A stretch of 64,000 nt of DNA. It comes from Candidatus Eremiobacteraceae bacterium (GTDB lineage: Bacteria > Vulcanimicrobiota > Vulcanimicrobiia > Eremiobacterales > Eremiobacteraceae). Position numbers and translations under genes: made by a program. Every line of letters begins with the position of its first letter. Within the stretch, counting starts at the first letter, position 1. Shown one piece after another: positions 8,801 through 18,600 of this stretch. The DNA is taken from positions 124,001-188,000 of the forward strand of contig DATGJI010000058.1 of the NCBI GenBank assembly GCA_035295225.1, given 5' to 3'. The notes under the pieces are model-generated. The model did no database searches and had not been told where the DNA came from. It saw only the letters and a list, made by a program, of their open reading frames with translations.

Positions 8801-10693
8801 ATGAAAAAGTCCAGGGCCAGCGCCGTCGCCGTGTTCTTTGCGGCGGCGTGCTTTTTTTATGCCCACCCCGTCGGGGCCGCGACACAAGACTCGCGCGATC
8901 CGCGCGCGGCAGCGTCCTTAGTCCTCTCACCGACATACGATCCGCTAGGTGACCGTCATATTGCCACGAGCATGGGCATCCCGCTCTTCGTGACGCACGA
9001 TGTCACCGAAGCGCTGCGGCAGCCGATGGTGATCGTCGCCGGCGAACTGAGCGGCGATGAGATGACCGCGTCGGTAGAAGCCGCCATGCGCGCTTACGCC
9101 AACGGCGGCGGCACGCTCATCATCAACGATCCGGAATCTATGGGCGCGCAAGATCTCGCGGGCATCAAGCCGACGATCGCATCGCAAAAGCGCTATGAAC
9201 TGCACTTCGACGTCTCGTCGGGCGACCCAGGACTCGCGCACTTGCGAGCGTGGCAATCGCAGACGATTGAGATCGGCAACCCGAAAGAGAACACGGCCGA
9301 CGTGACGCAGAGCGTGACGCCCATCGCGGGGAGCGGCGCGCGGATCATCGCGCATTTCGACGACGGATCCGGCGCGATCACCGTCCGGCCGATCGGGCGC
9401 GGCCGCGTCATCGCCCTTGGGGCGGCGCTCTATGATCTCGTCGTCATACCGCAGAACAATCACGCGCCGGATTCGTTTCGCTGGTACGACAACCACTTCG
9501 AACCGAGCGCAGATTCGCCGCAGTACGTCGTGCGCGACTGGTATCTCGCCTACGTGCGCGGCGCGGTCACGTTGGACACCGTTCCCGACGGCATGACCGG
9601 CGCACTGATCTTCACGCATGACGTGGACTACTCGCTCTCCATCATCAACATGGTCGCGTACGCCAAAGCCGAGCACGCGCACGGCATCCGCGCCACGTAC
9701 TTCATACAGACCAAGAACGTGAACGACCAAGCCGACTCCGCGTTCTTCGATGCGACGGGCAAAGCGAATACGGTCCAAGTCTTTTCACTCGGCGGCGATA
9801 TCGCAAGCCATACGGTCGCGCACGCCCGCGATTTCTCGCAATACCCGTTTGGGACGGGCACAGAGACGCCGTCGAACTACCACCCTAAAGTGGTCGCCGG
9901 AGGCTCGAAAGTGGTCAAGGGCCGCACGCTCGGCGGATCCCTTCTCGGCGAAATGCTGGTCAGCAAGGCGTTGCTGGATGGCGCCGCGTCGGGGATCGCG
10001 GTCGACGCATTCCGCTCGGGATATCTCTACATCCATCCGCGCCAGTTCGAAGCGCTGACGCGCAGCGGTTACCGTTTCGATTCCTCGTATACCGCGGGCA
10101 ATCTCTTGACCGTCTTTCCGTTTCGTCATCTTGCAGACGGCTCGTACGATCATGAATCCGCCGTCACCGAATTTCCGATCCTGATCACCGACTCAAAAGT
10201 GCCCATGCTGCCGCTCGTCACCGACTTCAACAAGGTGCTGGACGATGAAGCCGTGCTGCACGGTGTCTGCGTCGTCCTGATCCATCCGGACGTGGTGGCC
10301 GATAAATTGCCGACGGAACTCGCGCTCTACGCGCACGTCAAAGGGCGATTCTGGGTCGGGGATTTGGATTCGTTCGGGAATTTCTGGCTGAACAGAAGCC
10401 GCGTGCAGATCGCGACGTCGTTCAACGGCGATGCCGAGACGGTGCGGGTCACTGCGCCGGCCGCGATATCAGGGTTGACGCTCGACACGCCGGGCGCCGT
10501 CCGCGTGGCGAGCGCCACCGGTACGACTGCTGTCGCAACGCCATCGGGCACGAGCATCGTACTTGGCAGTCTTGCCTCGGGACAGACCGCGACCGTTGTC
10601 TTGGAACCGCTGAAACAAGCTGCCGCATCCGGCGATATACTACAACGCCGGCTCGTTCCGGCAGACTCTTTCACCATGGGGCCGAATCTATGA
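8801..10693 (+). CDS. Secreted polysaccharide deacetylase (NodB-like) with N-terminal amidotransferase-like domain, 630 aa
   Basis: AGGA precedes the ATG and the protein starts with a signal peptide (AVFFAAACFFYAHPVGAA). Residues about 30-240 look like a class-I-amidotransferase-type flavodoxin fold of unknown role (VIVAGELSG, GGGTLIINDPE, GRGRVIALG). Residues about 265-500 resemble a NodB deacetylase: FTHDVDYS supplies the Asp pair and SHTVAHARD the HxxxH-type metal site. Such enzymes remove N- or O-acetyl groups from extracellular glycans. The C-terminal about 100 residues look like a beta-sandwich. It lies nine bases after the TPR/barrel gene and overlaps the next gene as ATGA, so these form one operon. 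No glycan synthase is present in the immediate neighbourhood. Confidence 0.72.
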   Translation: MKKSRASAVAVFFAAACFFYAHPVGAATQDSRDPRAAASLVLSPTYDPLGDRHIATSMGIPLFVTHDVTEALRQPMVIVAGELSGDEMTASVEAAMRAYANGGGTLIINDPESMGAQDLAGIKPTIASQKRYELHFDVSSGDPGLAHLRAWQSQTIEIGNPKENTADVTQSVTPIAGSGARIIAHFDDGSGAITVRPIGRGRVIALGAALYDLVVIPQNNHAPDSFRWYDNHFEPSADSPQYVVRDWYLAYVRGAVTLDTVPDGMTGALIFTHDVDYSLSIINMVAYAKAEHAHGIRATYFIQTKNVNDQADSAFFDATGKANTVQVFSLGGDIASHTVAHARDFSQYPFGTGTETPSNYHPKVVAGGSKVVKGRTLGGSLLGEMLVSKALLDGAASGIAVDAFRSGYLYIHPRQFEALTRSGYRFDSSYTAGNLLTVFPFRHLADGSYDHESAVTEFPILITDSKVPMLPLVTDFNKVLDDEAVLHGVCVVLIHPDVVADKLPTELALYAHVKGRFWVGDLDSFGNFWLNRSRVQIATSFNGDAETVRVTAPAAISGLTLDTPGAVRVASATGTTAVATPSGTSIVLGSLASGQTATVVLEPLKQAAASGDILQRRLVPADSFTMGPNL

Positions 10694-11157
10694 CCATGCA
10701 ATTCGCATCCGATGCCACAGTCCTGCTGAACACCTATGTGGACAGCGTGCGCAACGCTTTGCCGCTCCCGCCATCCGCCCGCTTGGCTGCAGCCGACCGG
10801 CTCCACCAAGACATCTCGTCTGCGTGCGCGCAAGCTGCGAGCGCCGCCTCGAAGATCATGATCGACGAGGACGTCGTGCGCGCGCAACTCGCCGTGCTGG
10901 GAACGCCTGAAGAGTGCGCGCGCCGCATCGGCGCCGCCGGTGTATACGGAAGCACGTGGCAGTGGCCAGGCGATCGCGTCGCACAGGCGTTTCGCGACGG
11001 CCGTTTCTCAGAACGCATGGAAGAATTCGCGCGAATCGCAGCGGAAAAAGGCGAACACGTCGCGCGCCTATCGGTAGAAGCCGCGGCCGCCGCGCTGGAC
11101 TTCGCCGCCGGGAAATTGCGCGAAGCCGCCGACGAGCTCAAGAACCGGACTTCTTAG
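10690..11157 (+). CDS. HAAS-like helical signalling-domain protein, 155 aa
   Basis: The first about 90 residues (NTYVDSVRNALPLPPSAR..., then LGTPEECARRIG) resemble the HAAS/DUF1700 helical module, which often accompanies transcription factors or membrane proteins and ends in a conserved LGxPxxxA-type segment. The rest is amphipathic helix rich in Ala and Glu, possibly a coiled coil. There is no signal peptide or transmembrane helix. The ATG overlaps the deacetylase TGA (ATGA), implying coupled translation. The function is unknown; a cytoplasmic partner of the envelope genes around it is inferred only from position. Confidence 0.6.
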   Translation: MTMQFASDATVLLNTYVDSVRNALPLPPSARLAAADRLHQDISSACAQAASAASKIMIDEDVVRAQLAVLGTPEECARRIGAAGVYGSTWQWPGDRVAQAFRDGRFSERMEEFARIAAEKGEHVARLSVEAAAAALDFAAGKLREAADELKNRTS

Positions 11158-11181
11158 CGCGCGATGCGATGACAGGCAACG

Positions 11182-11211
11182 ATGGGGTTGAGCGCAAAGG
11201 CTCGACCCCAT
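11182..11211 (+). promoter_or_regulatory. 12-bp hairpin covering the start codon of the DUF5693 gene
   Basis: ATGGGGTTGAGC (11182-11193) pairs with GCTCGACCCCAT (11200-11211) across loop GCAAAG, with one G-U pair in RNA. The 3' arm includes the first two bases of the ATG at 11210, so the start would be sequestered in the transcript. No T-tract follows, so it does not look like an intrinsic terminator. It may regulate translation, or be a palindromic insertion. Confidence 0.5.
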
Positions 11212-13249
11212 GCGCATTTCCATGCCGCGACGCATCGCCGTCGTTCTCGTCGCGCTTGGCCTTCTCGCTTCTCTTGCCGTCGCGTTCGATCGCTGGCGCT
11301 ACGAAGCGCAGAACCGCTCCGTCGAAGTCACGATGGATCAGCAAGATCTCGTCCAGTTCGCGCAAGCCTACGGCTACGATCTTGATGAACTGCTGCGCGA
11401 GATGCGCCGTGCCGGCCTGACGTCCGTCGCCGTATACGAAGAGCAAGGCCAGCGCGTCAACGACGGTTCGAGCGCGTACGTGCAGTCGGGTCAGCAGATC
11501 ATCAACGCCGCGCGGACCTCCCCCCTGGGCGATCCGATGCTCGCGGCGATGGTCCGCAACAAGTCCATCGATCCGCTCAGCGTCTACATCCTCGTCTACG
11601 ACCGCCCGACGCTCGATCGCTATCGCGCCGTGCTGCGGACGCAGTTCGAGCCGAAGACCGTCCGCGTGCTGCGTGCGCGTCTTCCGGCACTCATCGCCGT
11701 CAAGACGCAGCTTGATTTCTTCAATTCGATCGGCCTCGGCATTCCGCAAGATTTCGCCGCACGCGTTCGCCGCCTCGGACTGCTCGTAGACCCGCGCGTG
11801 CAGAACAACGAACGGCTCGATCCCGGCGGGATAGGTGCGGTCTTCGATCAGATGCTGCGCGGCGGCGAGATCGGTACCATCATCTTTTTCGGTCAGCGCA
11901 ACGAGGTTCTCGGCTTCCCGTTCCAACTCGACGCAACGGCCGGCGAGTTCAAGAGCTCGCATGCCAACTTTGGCGACGTGGAAGCGTACTCGGACGACCA
12001 AGTGCAAAAAGGCACGCAGTCGCTCGGGCGCGAGATCCCTGGGCAGACCGTTCGCGTCCAAGCGATCGCCCAACCGCTTTTGCAGAAGATGCAGCTCGAC
12101 GACGTCGTCGGGACGTACGTGCTCGGCGTGCGCGAGCGGAATATCCGCGTCATCTACCTGCGCACGTTTCCGCACGTGATCCAGACGACGGCTCCCGACG
12201 GATCACTGCAGACGCTTTCCGCCGAGCAGACAAACCTCACGATGTTGAGCGAGCTGCGCGATCGCCTTGCCGCCAACGGCTTTCGCGAGGGGCGGCCAGG
12301 CGTGTTCGTGGACTTCAAGGGCGGTCCGCTGCCGGTGCTCTGGTTCCTCGCCGTGCTCGGAGCTGCAGCTGCTTTCATTCTCTTGCTCGATGCGTATGGT
12401 GCGGCGCGCCCGTGGATGTCGTGGACGCTGTACGCCGCGAGCGTTGTGGCGTACTGGGGCGCATTTGCCATCCATCACGATGAGTTCGTGCGCAAGGCCG
12501 CGGCGCTGGGCGCGGCGCTGACTTTTGCGGTGCTTGCCGGCACGTCGCTCGCGCGCTGGTTCCTGCGCGAACCCGATCCGCGAGCGGCCCTGACGCGGAC
12601 CGTTGCGGACGGTGGGTTGGCCCTCGTGACGTGCGTGGCTATTGCCTGCGCCGGCGCCGTATACCTGACGGCTCTCTTGGCACAGGCCGCATTCATGCTG
12701 GAAATCGAGATGTTCGCCGGCGTCAAGATGCTGCTCGTCGTGCCGCCGCTCGTGTTGCTTCTATTATATGCATTCACACCGAAGTTCGGCGCCGCGGCCA
12801 AACCGGGCGATGCGGCAAGCGCGCCGATAAAGGCATGGCACCTTGCCGCGCTCGTGCTGCTCGCCGGCGCAGCCGTTCTGCTCGTCTTGCGGTCGGGCAA
12901 CCAGCCTGACATCGGCGTGTCCGGCATCGAGACACAGCTGCGCGGCTGGCTCGCCCAATTGACCGGCGCGAGGCCGCGCTTCAAGGAATTCGCGATCGGC
13001 TATCCGCTCATCGTCTTGCTTCCAGCGCTTCTCGCGCGGCATCGCGCGCTCATCGGATGGCTCGTTGTGCTGGCGGGCGGGGTCGGACTTGCCGACGTGC
13101 TCGACACGTTCTCTCATATACATACACCGCTGTACGTGGGCATCTTGAGGACGATCAACGGTGTCGTGCTCGGATTTGCGATCGGCGTCGTGCTCCAGAT
13201 CGTCTATCGTCTGTCCTTCGCGCGGCAGGCGGCCCCCGGCGAGCGATGA
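11210..13249 (+). CDS. DUF5693-family polytopic membrane protein, 679 aa
   Basis: An N-terminal membrane helix (residues about 8-26) is followed by a large extracytoplasmic domain (about 30-370, beginning with a conserved-looking YDLDELLREMRRAGLTSVAV region) and then about eight hydrophobic helices to the end. This is the layout of DUF5693 proteins, which in Firmicutes sit next to csaB. Here the stop overlaps the next ATG (csaB) as ATGA. Its role is not established; by association it may help build, flip or modify the glycan that CsaB pyruvylates. An alternative ATG exists at 11222; neither start has a strong Shine-Dalgarno, and a hairpin covers the first. Confidence 0.78.
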   Translation: MRISMPRRIAVVLVALGLLASLAVAFDRWRYEAQNRSVEVTMDQQDLVQFAQAYGYDLDELLREMRRAGLTSVAVYEEQGQRVNDGSSAYVQSGQQIINAARTSPLGDPMLAAMVRNKSIDPLSVYILVYDRPTLDRYRAVLRTQFEPKTVRVLRARLPALIAVKTQLDFFNSIGLGIPQDFAARVRRLGLLVDPRVQNNERLDPGGIGAVFDQMLRGGEIGTIIFFGQRNEVLGFPFQLDATAGEFKSSHANFGDVEAYSDDQVQKGTQSLGREIPGQTVRVQAIAQPLLQKMQLDDVVGTYVLGVRERNIRVIYLRTFPHVIQTTAPDGSLQTLSAEQTNLTMLSELRDRLAANGFREGRPGVFVDFKGGPLPVLWFLAVLGAAAAFILLLDAYGAARPWMSWTLYAASVVAYWGAFAIHHDEFVRKAAALGAALTFAVLAGTSLARWFLREPDPRAALTRTVADGGLALVTCVAIACAGAVYLTALLAQAAFMLEIEMFAGVKMLLVVPPLVLLLLYAFTPKFGAAAKPGDAASAPIKAWHLAALVLLAGAAVLLVLRSGNQPDIGVSGIETQLRGWLAQLTGARPRFKEFAIGYPLIVLLPALLARHRALIGWLVVLAGGVGLADVLDTFSHIHTPLYVGILRTINGVVLGFAIGVVLQIVYRLSFARQAAPGER

Positions 13250-14358
13250 CCTCGCGGCCGGCGTCGCTGCTGCTATCAGGTTACTGGGGATTCGGGAATT
13301 TCGGCGACGAGGCGATCTTGCGCGTCATGGTCGACGAATGGCGGCGGCGCAGACCCGACGACACTTTGACAGTGCTGTCGGCGAAGCCGCAACAGACCGC
13401 GGAAACATTCGGGGTCCGCGCGCTTCCTCGAATGGAGTGGCGCACAGTACAGGAGGCGGTGCGCGCATCGGATGTCGTCGTCAGCGGCGGCGGCGGCCTG
13501 CTTCAGACCGCCACGAGCTTGCGCAGCCTCATCTACTACGCGGGCGTGATCCGTGAGGCACAGACCGCGAACCGGCCGGCGGCGATATTCGCCCAGGGCA
13601 TCGGTCCGCTCGATTTTCTCGGCAAGCAGATCGTCCGGCGCACGTGCTGCGATATCGAATTGGCTTGCGTGCGCGACGAGGGCAGCGCAACCTTGCTGCG
13701 GTCGCTGTTGCCGCGCGTCGATGTGCGCCTCGCTGCAGATCCCGTTTTGGCCGCGGACCTACCGGAACCCGCCGCAGGCGGAGCGGTGCTCGCGCGCGAG
13801 GGCTTGCGCGGCGTGCAGGGCGACATGGTCGCCGTGATCGTGCGCCACGCCGCCATCTTCGATCGACTGCTGCCGCAGATTGCGGCGCTTGTCGACAGAC
13901 TCGCGCTCGAACATCGGGCGCAAGTCATACTCGTTCCGCTGCAGGCGCCCGATGATGCCGACGCAGCGACGCACGTGATCCGGCGCTGCAAGAGCGCGCC
14001 GGTGCTGCTCGCCGGAGGCTACGACTTGCCGTCGCTGGCAGCGATTATCCGCGCTTGCTCGGCGGTCGTCTCGATGCGGCTGCACGCTTTGATCGTCGCA
14101 GCGCTCGCGGCCGTTCCGTTCATCGCCGTGCCGTACGATCCGAAGATCGGCGCGCTGATGCAGAACTTGTCCTATCCGCAAGCGGCGCTCGTTCCGGGTA
14201 CGAAAGTGGACGAATTGGCCGACGGCTTCTGGAATCGCCGGCCTGCGCTCGCCGCGCATCTCGCGGCGGCGACGCCGCCCCTTGCCGCGCGAGCCCGCCT
14301 CTCCTTTGACTGGCTGCAGGAACTTGTGGAGCGCGTCACCCGCTCTCCGCTTGCCTGA
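13246..14358 (+). CDS. csaB: Polysaccharide pyruvyl transferase CsaB, 370 aa
   Basis: CsaB adds ketal-linked pyruvate from PEP to a cell-wall polysaccharide, creating the ligand for SLH-domain surface proteins. Family features are present: GYWGFGNFGDEAIL at the N-terminus, VVSGGGGLLQ near residue 80, FAQGIGPL, and the C-terminal SMRLHALIVAALAAVPFIAVPYDPK signature region. The length is normal for the family. The start overlaps the DUF5693 stop (ATGA), a conserved gene pair. The TGA stop (14356-14358) is itself the first three bases of an intergenic palindromic repeat. No SLH protein is visible in this window. Confidence 0.9.
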   Translation: MTSRPASLLLSGYWGFGNFGDEAILRVMVDEWRRRRPDDTLTVLSAKPQQTAETFGVRALPRMEWRTVQEAVRASDVVVSGGGGLLQTATSLRSLIYYAGVIREAQTANRPAAIFAQGIGPLDFLGKQIVRRTCCDIELACVRDEGSATLLRSLLPRVDVRLAADPVLAADLPEPAAGGAVLAREGLRGVQGDMVAVIVRHAAIFDRLLPQIAALVDRLALEHRAQVILVPLQAPDDADAATHVIRRCKSAPVLLAGGYDLPSLAAIIRACSAVVSMRLHALIVAALAAVPFIAVPYDPKIGALMQNLSYPQAALVPGTKVDELADGFWNRRPALAAHLAAATPPLAARARLSFDWLQELVERVTRSPLA

Positions 14359-14490
14359 AGGGGCCGACGCCAGTCGGCAAATTTGAAGGGGCCGACGCCA
14401 GTCGGCCCACATCACGCAAATTAGCTGAAGGGGCCGACGCCAGTCGGCCCACATCTTGGTCGCGCGGTCCGACTAGCGTCGGCCGCTTCA
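14356..14490 (+). repeat. REPIN-like palindromic repeat cluster downstream of csaB (4 units)
   Basis: Forward units at 14356-14378, 14384-14408 and 14426-14450 share TGAAGGGG followed by CCGACGCCAGTCGGCC. A degenerate inverted unit lies at 14466-14490. The core is an 8-bp palindromic stem GGGCCGAC/GTCGGCCC with a 4-nt loop. The third and fourth units form an inverted doublet with a 15-nt spacer. The first unit overlaps the csaB stop codon. The cluster fills most of the gap before the M50 protease gene. Confidence 0.85.
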
Positions 14491-14547
14491 GGGAAAGCGC
14501 GAACGTTTGTTGGCGGAAACCGCGGCGGGGAAACGGAAAGGGCCGCT

Positions 14548-15687
14548 ATGCGGCTTCGTTGGACCGTTCGGATAGGCAGCATCGCCGGGATCGAGATCGG
14601 CGTTCACCCGAGTTGGCTGATCGTGTATGCGCTTTTCGCGTACTCCGCGTTCGAAGGCTCGTCGCTGCTCGACTTTCCGCTCTCGCACGCGCAGCGAGTG
14701 GCGCTCGGGCTGACGGTCAGTCTGCTGTTGTTCGCGAGCGTCGTGGTCCACGAGTTCGCCCATGCATTCGTCGCCCGACGCCAAGGCATTCCGATCGGCA
14801 ATATCACGCTGTTCCTCTTCGGCGGCGTCGCGACGATCCTGCGCGAGCCCGGTTCTCCATCGGATGAAGTGTGGATGGCTGGCGCCGGACCGCTCGCGAG
14901 CTTCTGTCTTTCCGCGCTCTTCGGACTGCTCTGGCTCGTCTTCCGCGCAGTCCACTTTGAGTGGGGTTGGGCGCTGGCGGAATTCTTGACGCTCGGCAAC
15001 GCATTGCTCGGCCTCTTCAACCTTCTGCCGGCCTTTCCAAGCGACGGTGGCCGAATCGTTCGGGCTGCTCTATGGCGATCGCTGAAGAGCCAAGCGCGCG
15101 CGACCGGATTCGCGGCGCTGATCAGTTCCGTCGTCGCCTCGATGCTGATCCTCACCGGAATATTGTTTGCGATTCTCTCGTACCACACGGATCCGAATTG
15201 GTCGTTCGCGCTGTGGCCCGTGGTCATCGGCGGATTTCTGTTCCAGGCGTCGTTGGTCAGCGCGCGGCAGGCACGCATTAATCTCGCGCTCGAGCGTATG
15301 CGCGTGACCGAGTGTCTTTCGCCGAAACTCATCTCCGTGCCGGCTGAAACGTCGGTCTCCGCGTTTGTGAGCTCGATCGTCGTCGCCGATCCTTCGGCGG
15401 CATACGCCGTTGTGGACGATGGCCGGTTCATCGGCCTGATCGCCGTGCGCGACACGGGCGCCGTGCCGCACAATCTTTGGGACGTAACGCCCGTTCGCGC
15501 CGTCATGACGCCGGCGCATCGGTTGTCGAGCATCAATGCGGATGCCGCGGCCTGCGATGCGCTCTCCCAGCTCGAGATGCACACCGTGCGCGAACTGCCG
15601 GTTTTCGACGGCGGATCGCTCATGGGCACGGTGACGCACGATACGATTTTCGCCGCGCTCTCGAAGAAGGGCAGCACGCAAACGTGA
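14548..15687 (+). CDS. Site-2-type intramembrane metalloprotease (M50) with CBS domain, 379 aa
   Basis: A polytopic membrane protein with the M50 zinc site HEFAH (H68-E69, H72) and the partner motif NLLPAFPSDGG (Asp166; canonical NxxPxxPxDGG). Residues about 270-375 form a C-terminal CBS-type module (VTECLSPKLISVPAETSVSAFV, then VRAVMTPAHRL and VRELPVFDGG). This M50-CBS layout is common and is thought to cleave membrane-bound regulators under nucleotide control. The physiological substrate is not evident. The stop overlaps the ileS GTG (GTGA), so the two are co-transcribed. Confidence 0.9.
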   Translation: MRLRWTVRIGSIAGIEIGVHPSWLIVYALFAYSAFEGSSLLDFPLSHAQRVALGLTVSLLLFASVVVHEFAHAFVARRQGIPIGNITLFLFGGVATILREPGSPSDEVWMAGAGPLASFCLSALFGLLWLVFRAVHFEWGWALAEFLTLGNALLGLFNLLPAFPSDGGRIVRAALWRSLKSQARATGFAALISSVVASMLILTGILFAILSYHTDPNWSFALWPVVIGGFLFQASLVSARQARINLALERMRVTECLSPKLISVPAETSVSAFVSSIVVADPSAAYAVVDDGRFIGLIAVRDTGAVPHNLWDVTPVRAVMTPAHRLSSINADAAACDALSQLEMHTVRELPVFDGGSLMGTVTHDTIFAALSKKGSTQT

Positions 15688-18600
15688 GCGACGAGCGCAA
15701 AGCGTCGCAGCTCTTTCCCGTCATGCCCGACCAGCCCGATTCGCCGCGACGCGAACACGAGATCCTCGAGTTTTGGAAGCGCGATAACGTCTTCGCGCGA
15801 TCGCTCGAACAGACGAAGAGCGGCGAGCCGTATATCTTCTATGAGGGCCCGCCCACGGCCAACGGCAAGCCGGGCGTGCACCACGTGCTGGCCCGCGCGT
15901 TCAAAGATCTCTTCCCGCGTTTTTGGACGATGCGCGGCAAGCGCGTGCTGCGCAAAGCGGGCTGGGATACGCACGGACTGCCGGTCGAGCACGAAGTAGA
16001 ACGCAAGCTCGGCATTTTCGACAAGAGCCGCATCGTTGCGGAAGTCGGCATCGAGGGATTCACGCGCCTCTGCCGCGAGAGCGTCCACGAATACGTCGGC
16101 GACTGGAACCGCATGACCGAGCGCATGGGTTACTGGGTAGATCTCAACGACGCGTACTTCACGCTCTCAAACGACTACATCGAAAGCGTCTGGGCGCTGC
16201 TCAAGCGACTCTGGGATAAGGGACTCATCCAGCAAGACTACAAGTCGGTGCCGTACGATCCGCGCATCGGCGCGACGCTTTCCGATCACGAGGTGGCGCA
16301 AGGCTACAAGGACGTGGACGACCCATCGGTGTTCGTCCGCTTCCGCTGGAAAGACGATCCCGCGACGTCGTTCCTCGCGTGGACGACGACGCCTTGGACG
16401 TTGCCGGCCAACATGGCGCTCGCGGTCCATCCCGACGTCACCTATTGCACGGTCGCGCGTGACGGCGAGAAGCTTGTGGTCGCCGAACCGTTGTTAGCGA
16501 AGGTTTTCCGCGACGAAGCCGTCACGGTCGAGCGCCGAACTCGCGGCGCCGAGTTCGCAGGCATCCGTTACCTGCCGCTATACGACTATTGCCGCGATGA
16601 GCGTGACCGCTACTACGTCGTCGCAGAATCTTTCGTCACAACCGAAGACGGAACCGGCATCGTGCACATTGCGCCGGCGTACGGTCCGGAGGATCTCGCG
16701 ATCGGCAAGGCGCGCGACCTTCCTATCTACTATAGCGTGGACCTCACCGGCCACGTCGTGCCGGAAGTGACCGTCGCGGCGGCCTTATTCTTCAAAGACG
16801 CCGACAAGCCGATCATCCACGATCTCCAGGCGCGCGGTCTGATGTTCCGCGCCGAGACGTTCCGCCACAGCTATCCGTTCGGCTGGCGCACCGGTGACCC
16901 GTTGCTCTACATCGCGAAGACCGCGTGGTTCATCCGCACGACCGAGCGCAAGGCCCGCCTGCTCGCGCTCAACGACGAGATCAATTGGGTGCCGGAAAAC
17001 GTGAAGTATGGCCGGTTCGGCAATTGGCTTGAGAACAATGTGGACTGGGCACTTTCGCGCGAGCGGTTCTGGGGCACGCCATTGCCGCTTTGGACCGACG
17101 GCGAGCGCTTCCATTGCATCGGTTCGATCGCAGAGCTTTCGGCTCTGTGCGGGCGCGACCTGACCGGACTCGACCTGCACCGCCCGGCGATCGATGACGT
17201 GACGTTCGTGCGCGATGGGCGCGAGTATCGGCGCGTGCCCGAAGTGATCGACGCTTGGTTCGATTCGGGCTCGATGCCGTACGCGCAATGGCACTATCCG
17301 TTCGAGCACGCCGCGGACATCGATAACGGCGTCCTCTTCCCGGCCGACTTCATCTGTGAGGCCGTGGATCAGACGCGCGGCTGGTTCTATTCGCTGCACG
17401 CGATCGCGACGATGCTCTTCGATACGCCCGCGTTCAAGAACGTGATCTGCCTCGGCCACGTCGTGGACGCGAGCGGCGAGAAGATGTCCAAGAGCAAAGG
17501 CAACATCGTTGACCCGTATTCGATTTTCGATACGCTGGGCGCCGACGCGCTGCGCTGGTATTTCTTCACCGGTTCGGCGCCCGGCGCCAGCAAGCGGATC
17601 TCGCTAGAACTCGTTGCGGACGGCGCGCGCGGCTTCATCAACACATTGTGGAACACGGCGAAGTTTTTCGGGATGTACGCAAATGCCGAACGCGTAGGCG
17701 TGCCCGCCGATGTGCCGCTCGCTAGCCGCCCGGAGATGGATCGTTGGATCGCCGGCCGGCTGGATGTCACGATCGGCGACGTCACGCGCGCGCTCGAATC
17801 GTACGACGCGGCATCGGCTGGAAAGGCCATCGAGACGTTCGCCGACGATCTCTCGAACTGGTACGTGCGCCTCTCGCGCGATCGTTTCTGGGGATCGGCG
17901 ACCGGCGACGATGCACGCGCGGCGTTTCGGACGCTTTATGAATGTCTCACCGGCGTCACGCTGCTCATCGCGCCGTTCATGCCGTTTCTCGCCGAATCGC
18001 TGTATGGTCACCTCGTCGCGCCCATGGATGCATCTGCGCCGGGGAGCGTGCATCTCGCGAGCTGGCCGGCCGTCCGATCGGCTGCGATCGATGACGCATT
18101 GCTGACGCAGATGGATGCAGTGCGCCGGGCGGTGGAGCTCGGCCGCCAAGCGCGCGCGACCGCAAAGGTAAAGACGCGTCAGCCGCTTTCCATCGCATTC
18201 GTGCGCGCACGCACGGCGGGCGACGATGCGGCGCTGCGCCGCTTTCGCGCGCTCGTGCTCGACGAGCTCAACGTGAAAGACGTTCAAGTCGTCGGCATCG
18301 ACGCGTCGTTCATCGAATACGGTCTGCGTCCGAATCTTCCGCGGCTCGGGCCGCGCTTCGGCAAGGAACTCGGCGCGCTTCGCAAGGCTATCGCGTCGGC
18401 CGATGCGCGCTCCGTCGCGATAGCGGTCGCCGCGGGCAAGCAGTTCGATGTCCGGACGGACGGCAAGACGTTCTCGCTCGAGCCGGACGACGTGCTTGTG
18501 GACAGCAAATCCGCGCAGGGCTTCGCATTTGCCGAAGGCGACGGCATGCTGGTCGCGCTCGACACGCGTCTCGACCGTGCGCTCGAACTGGAGGGTGCGG

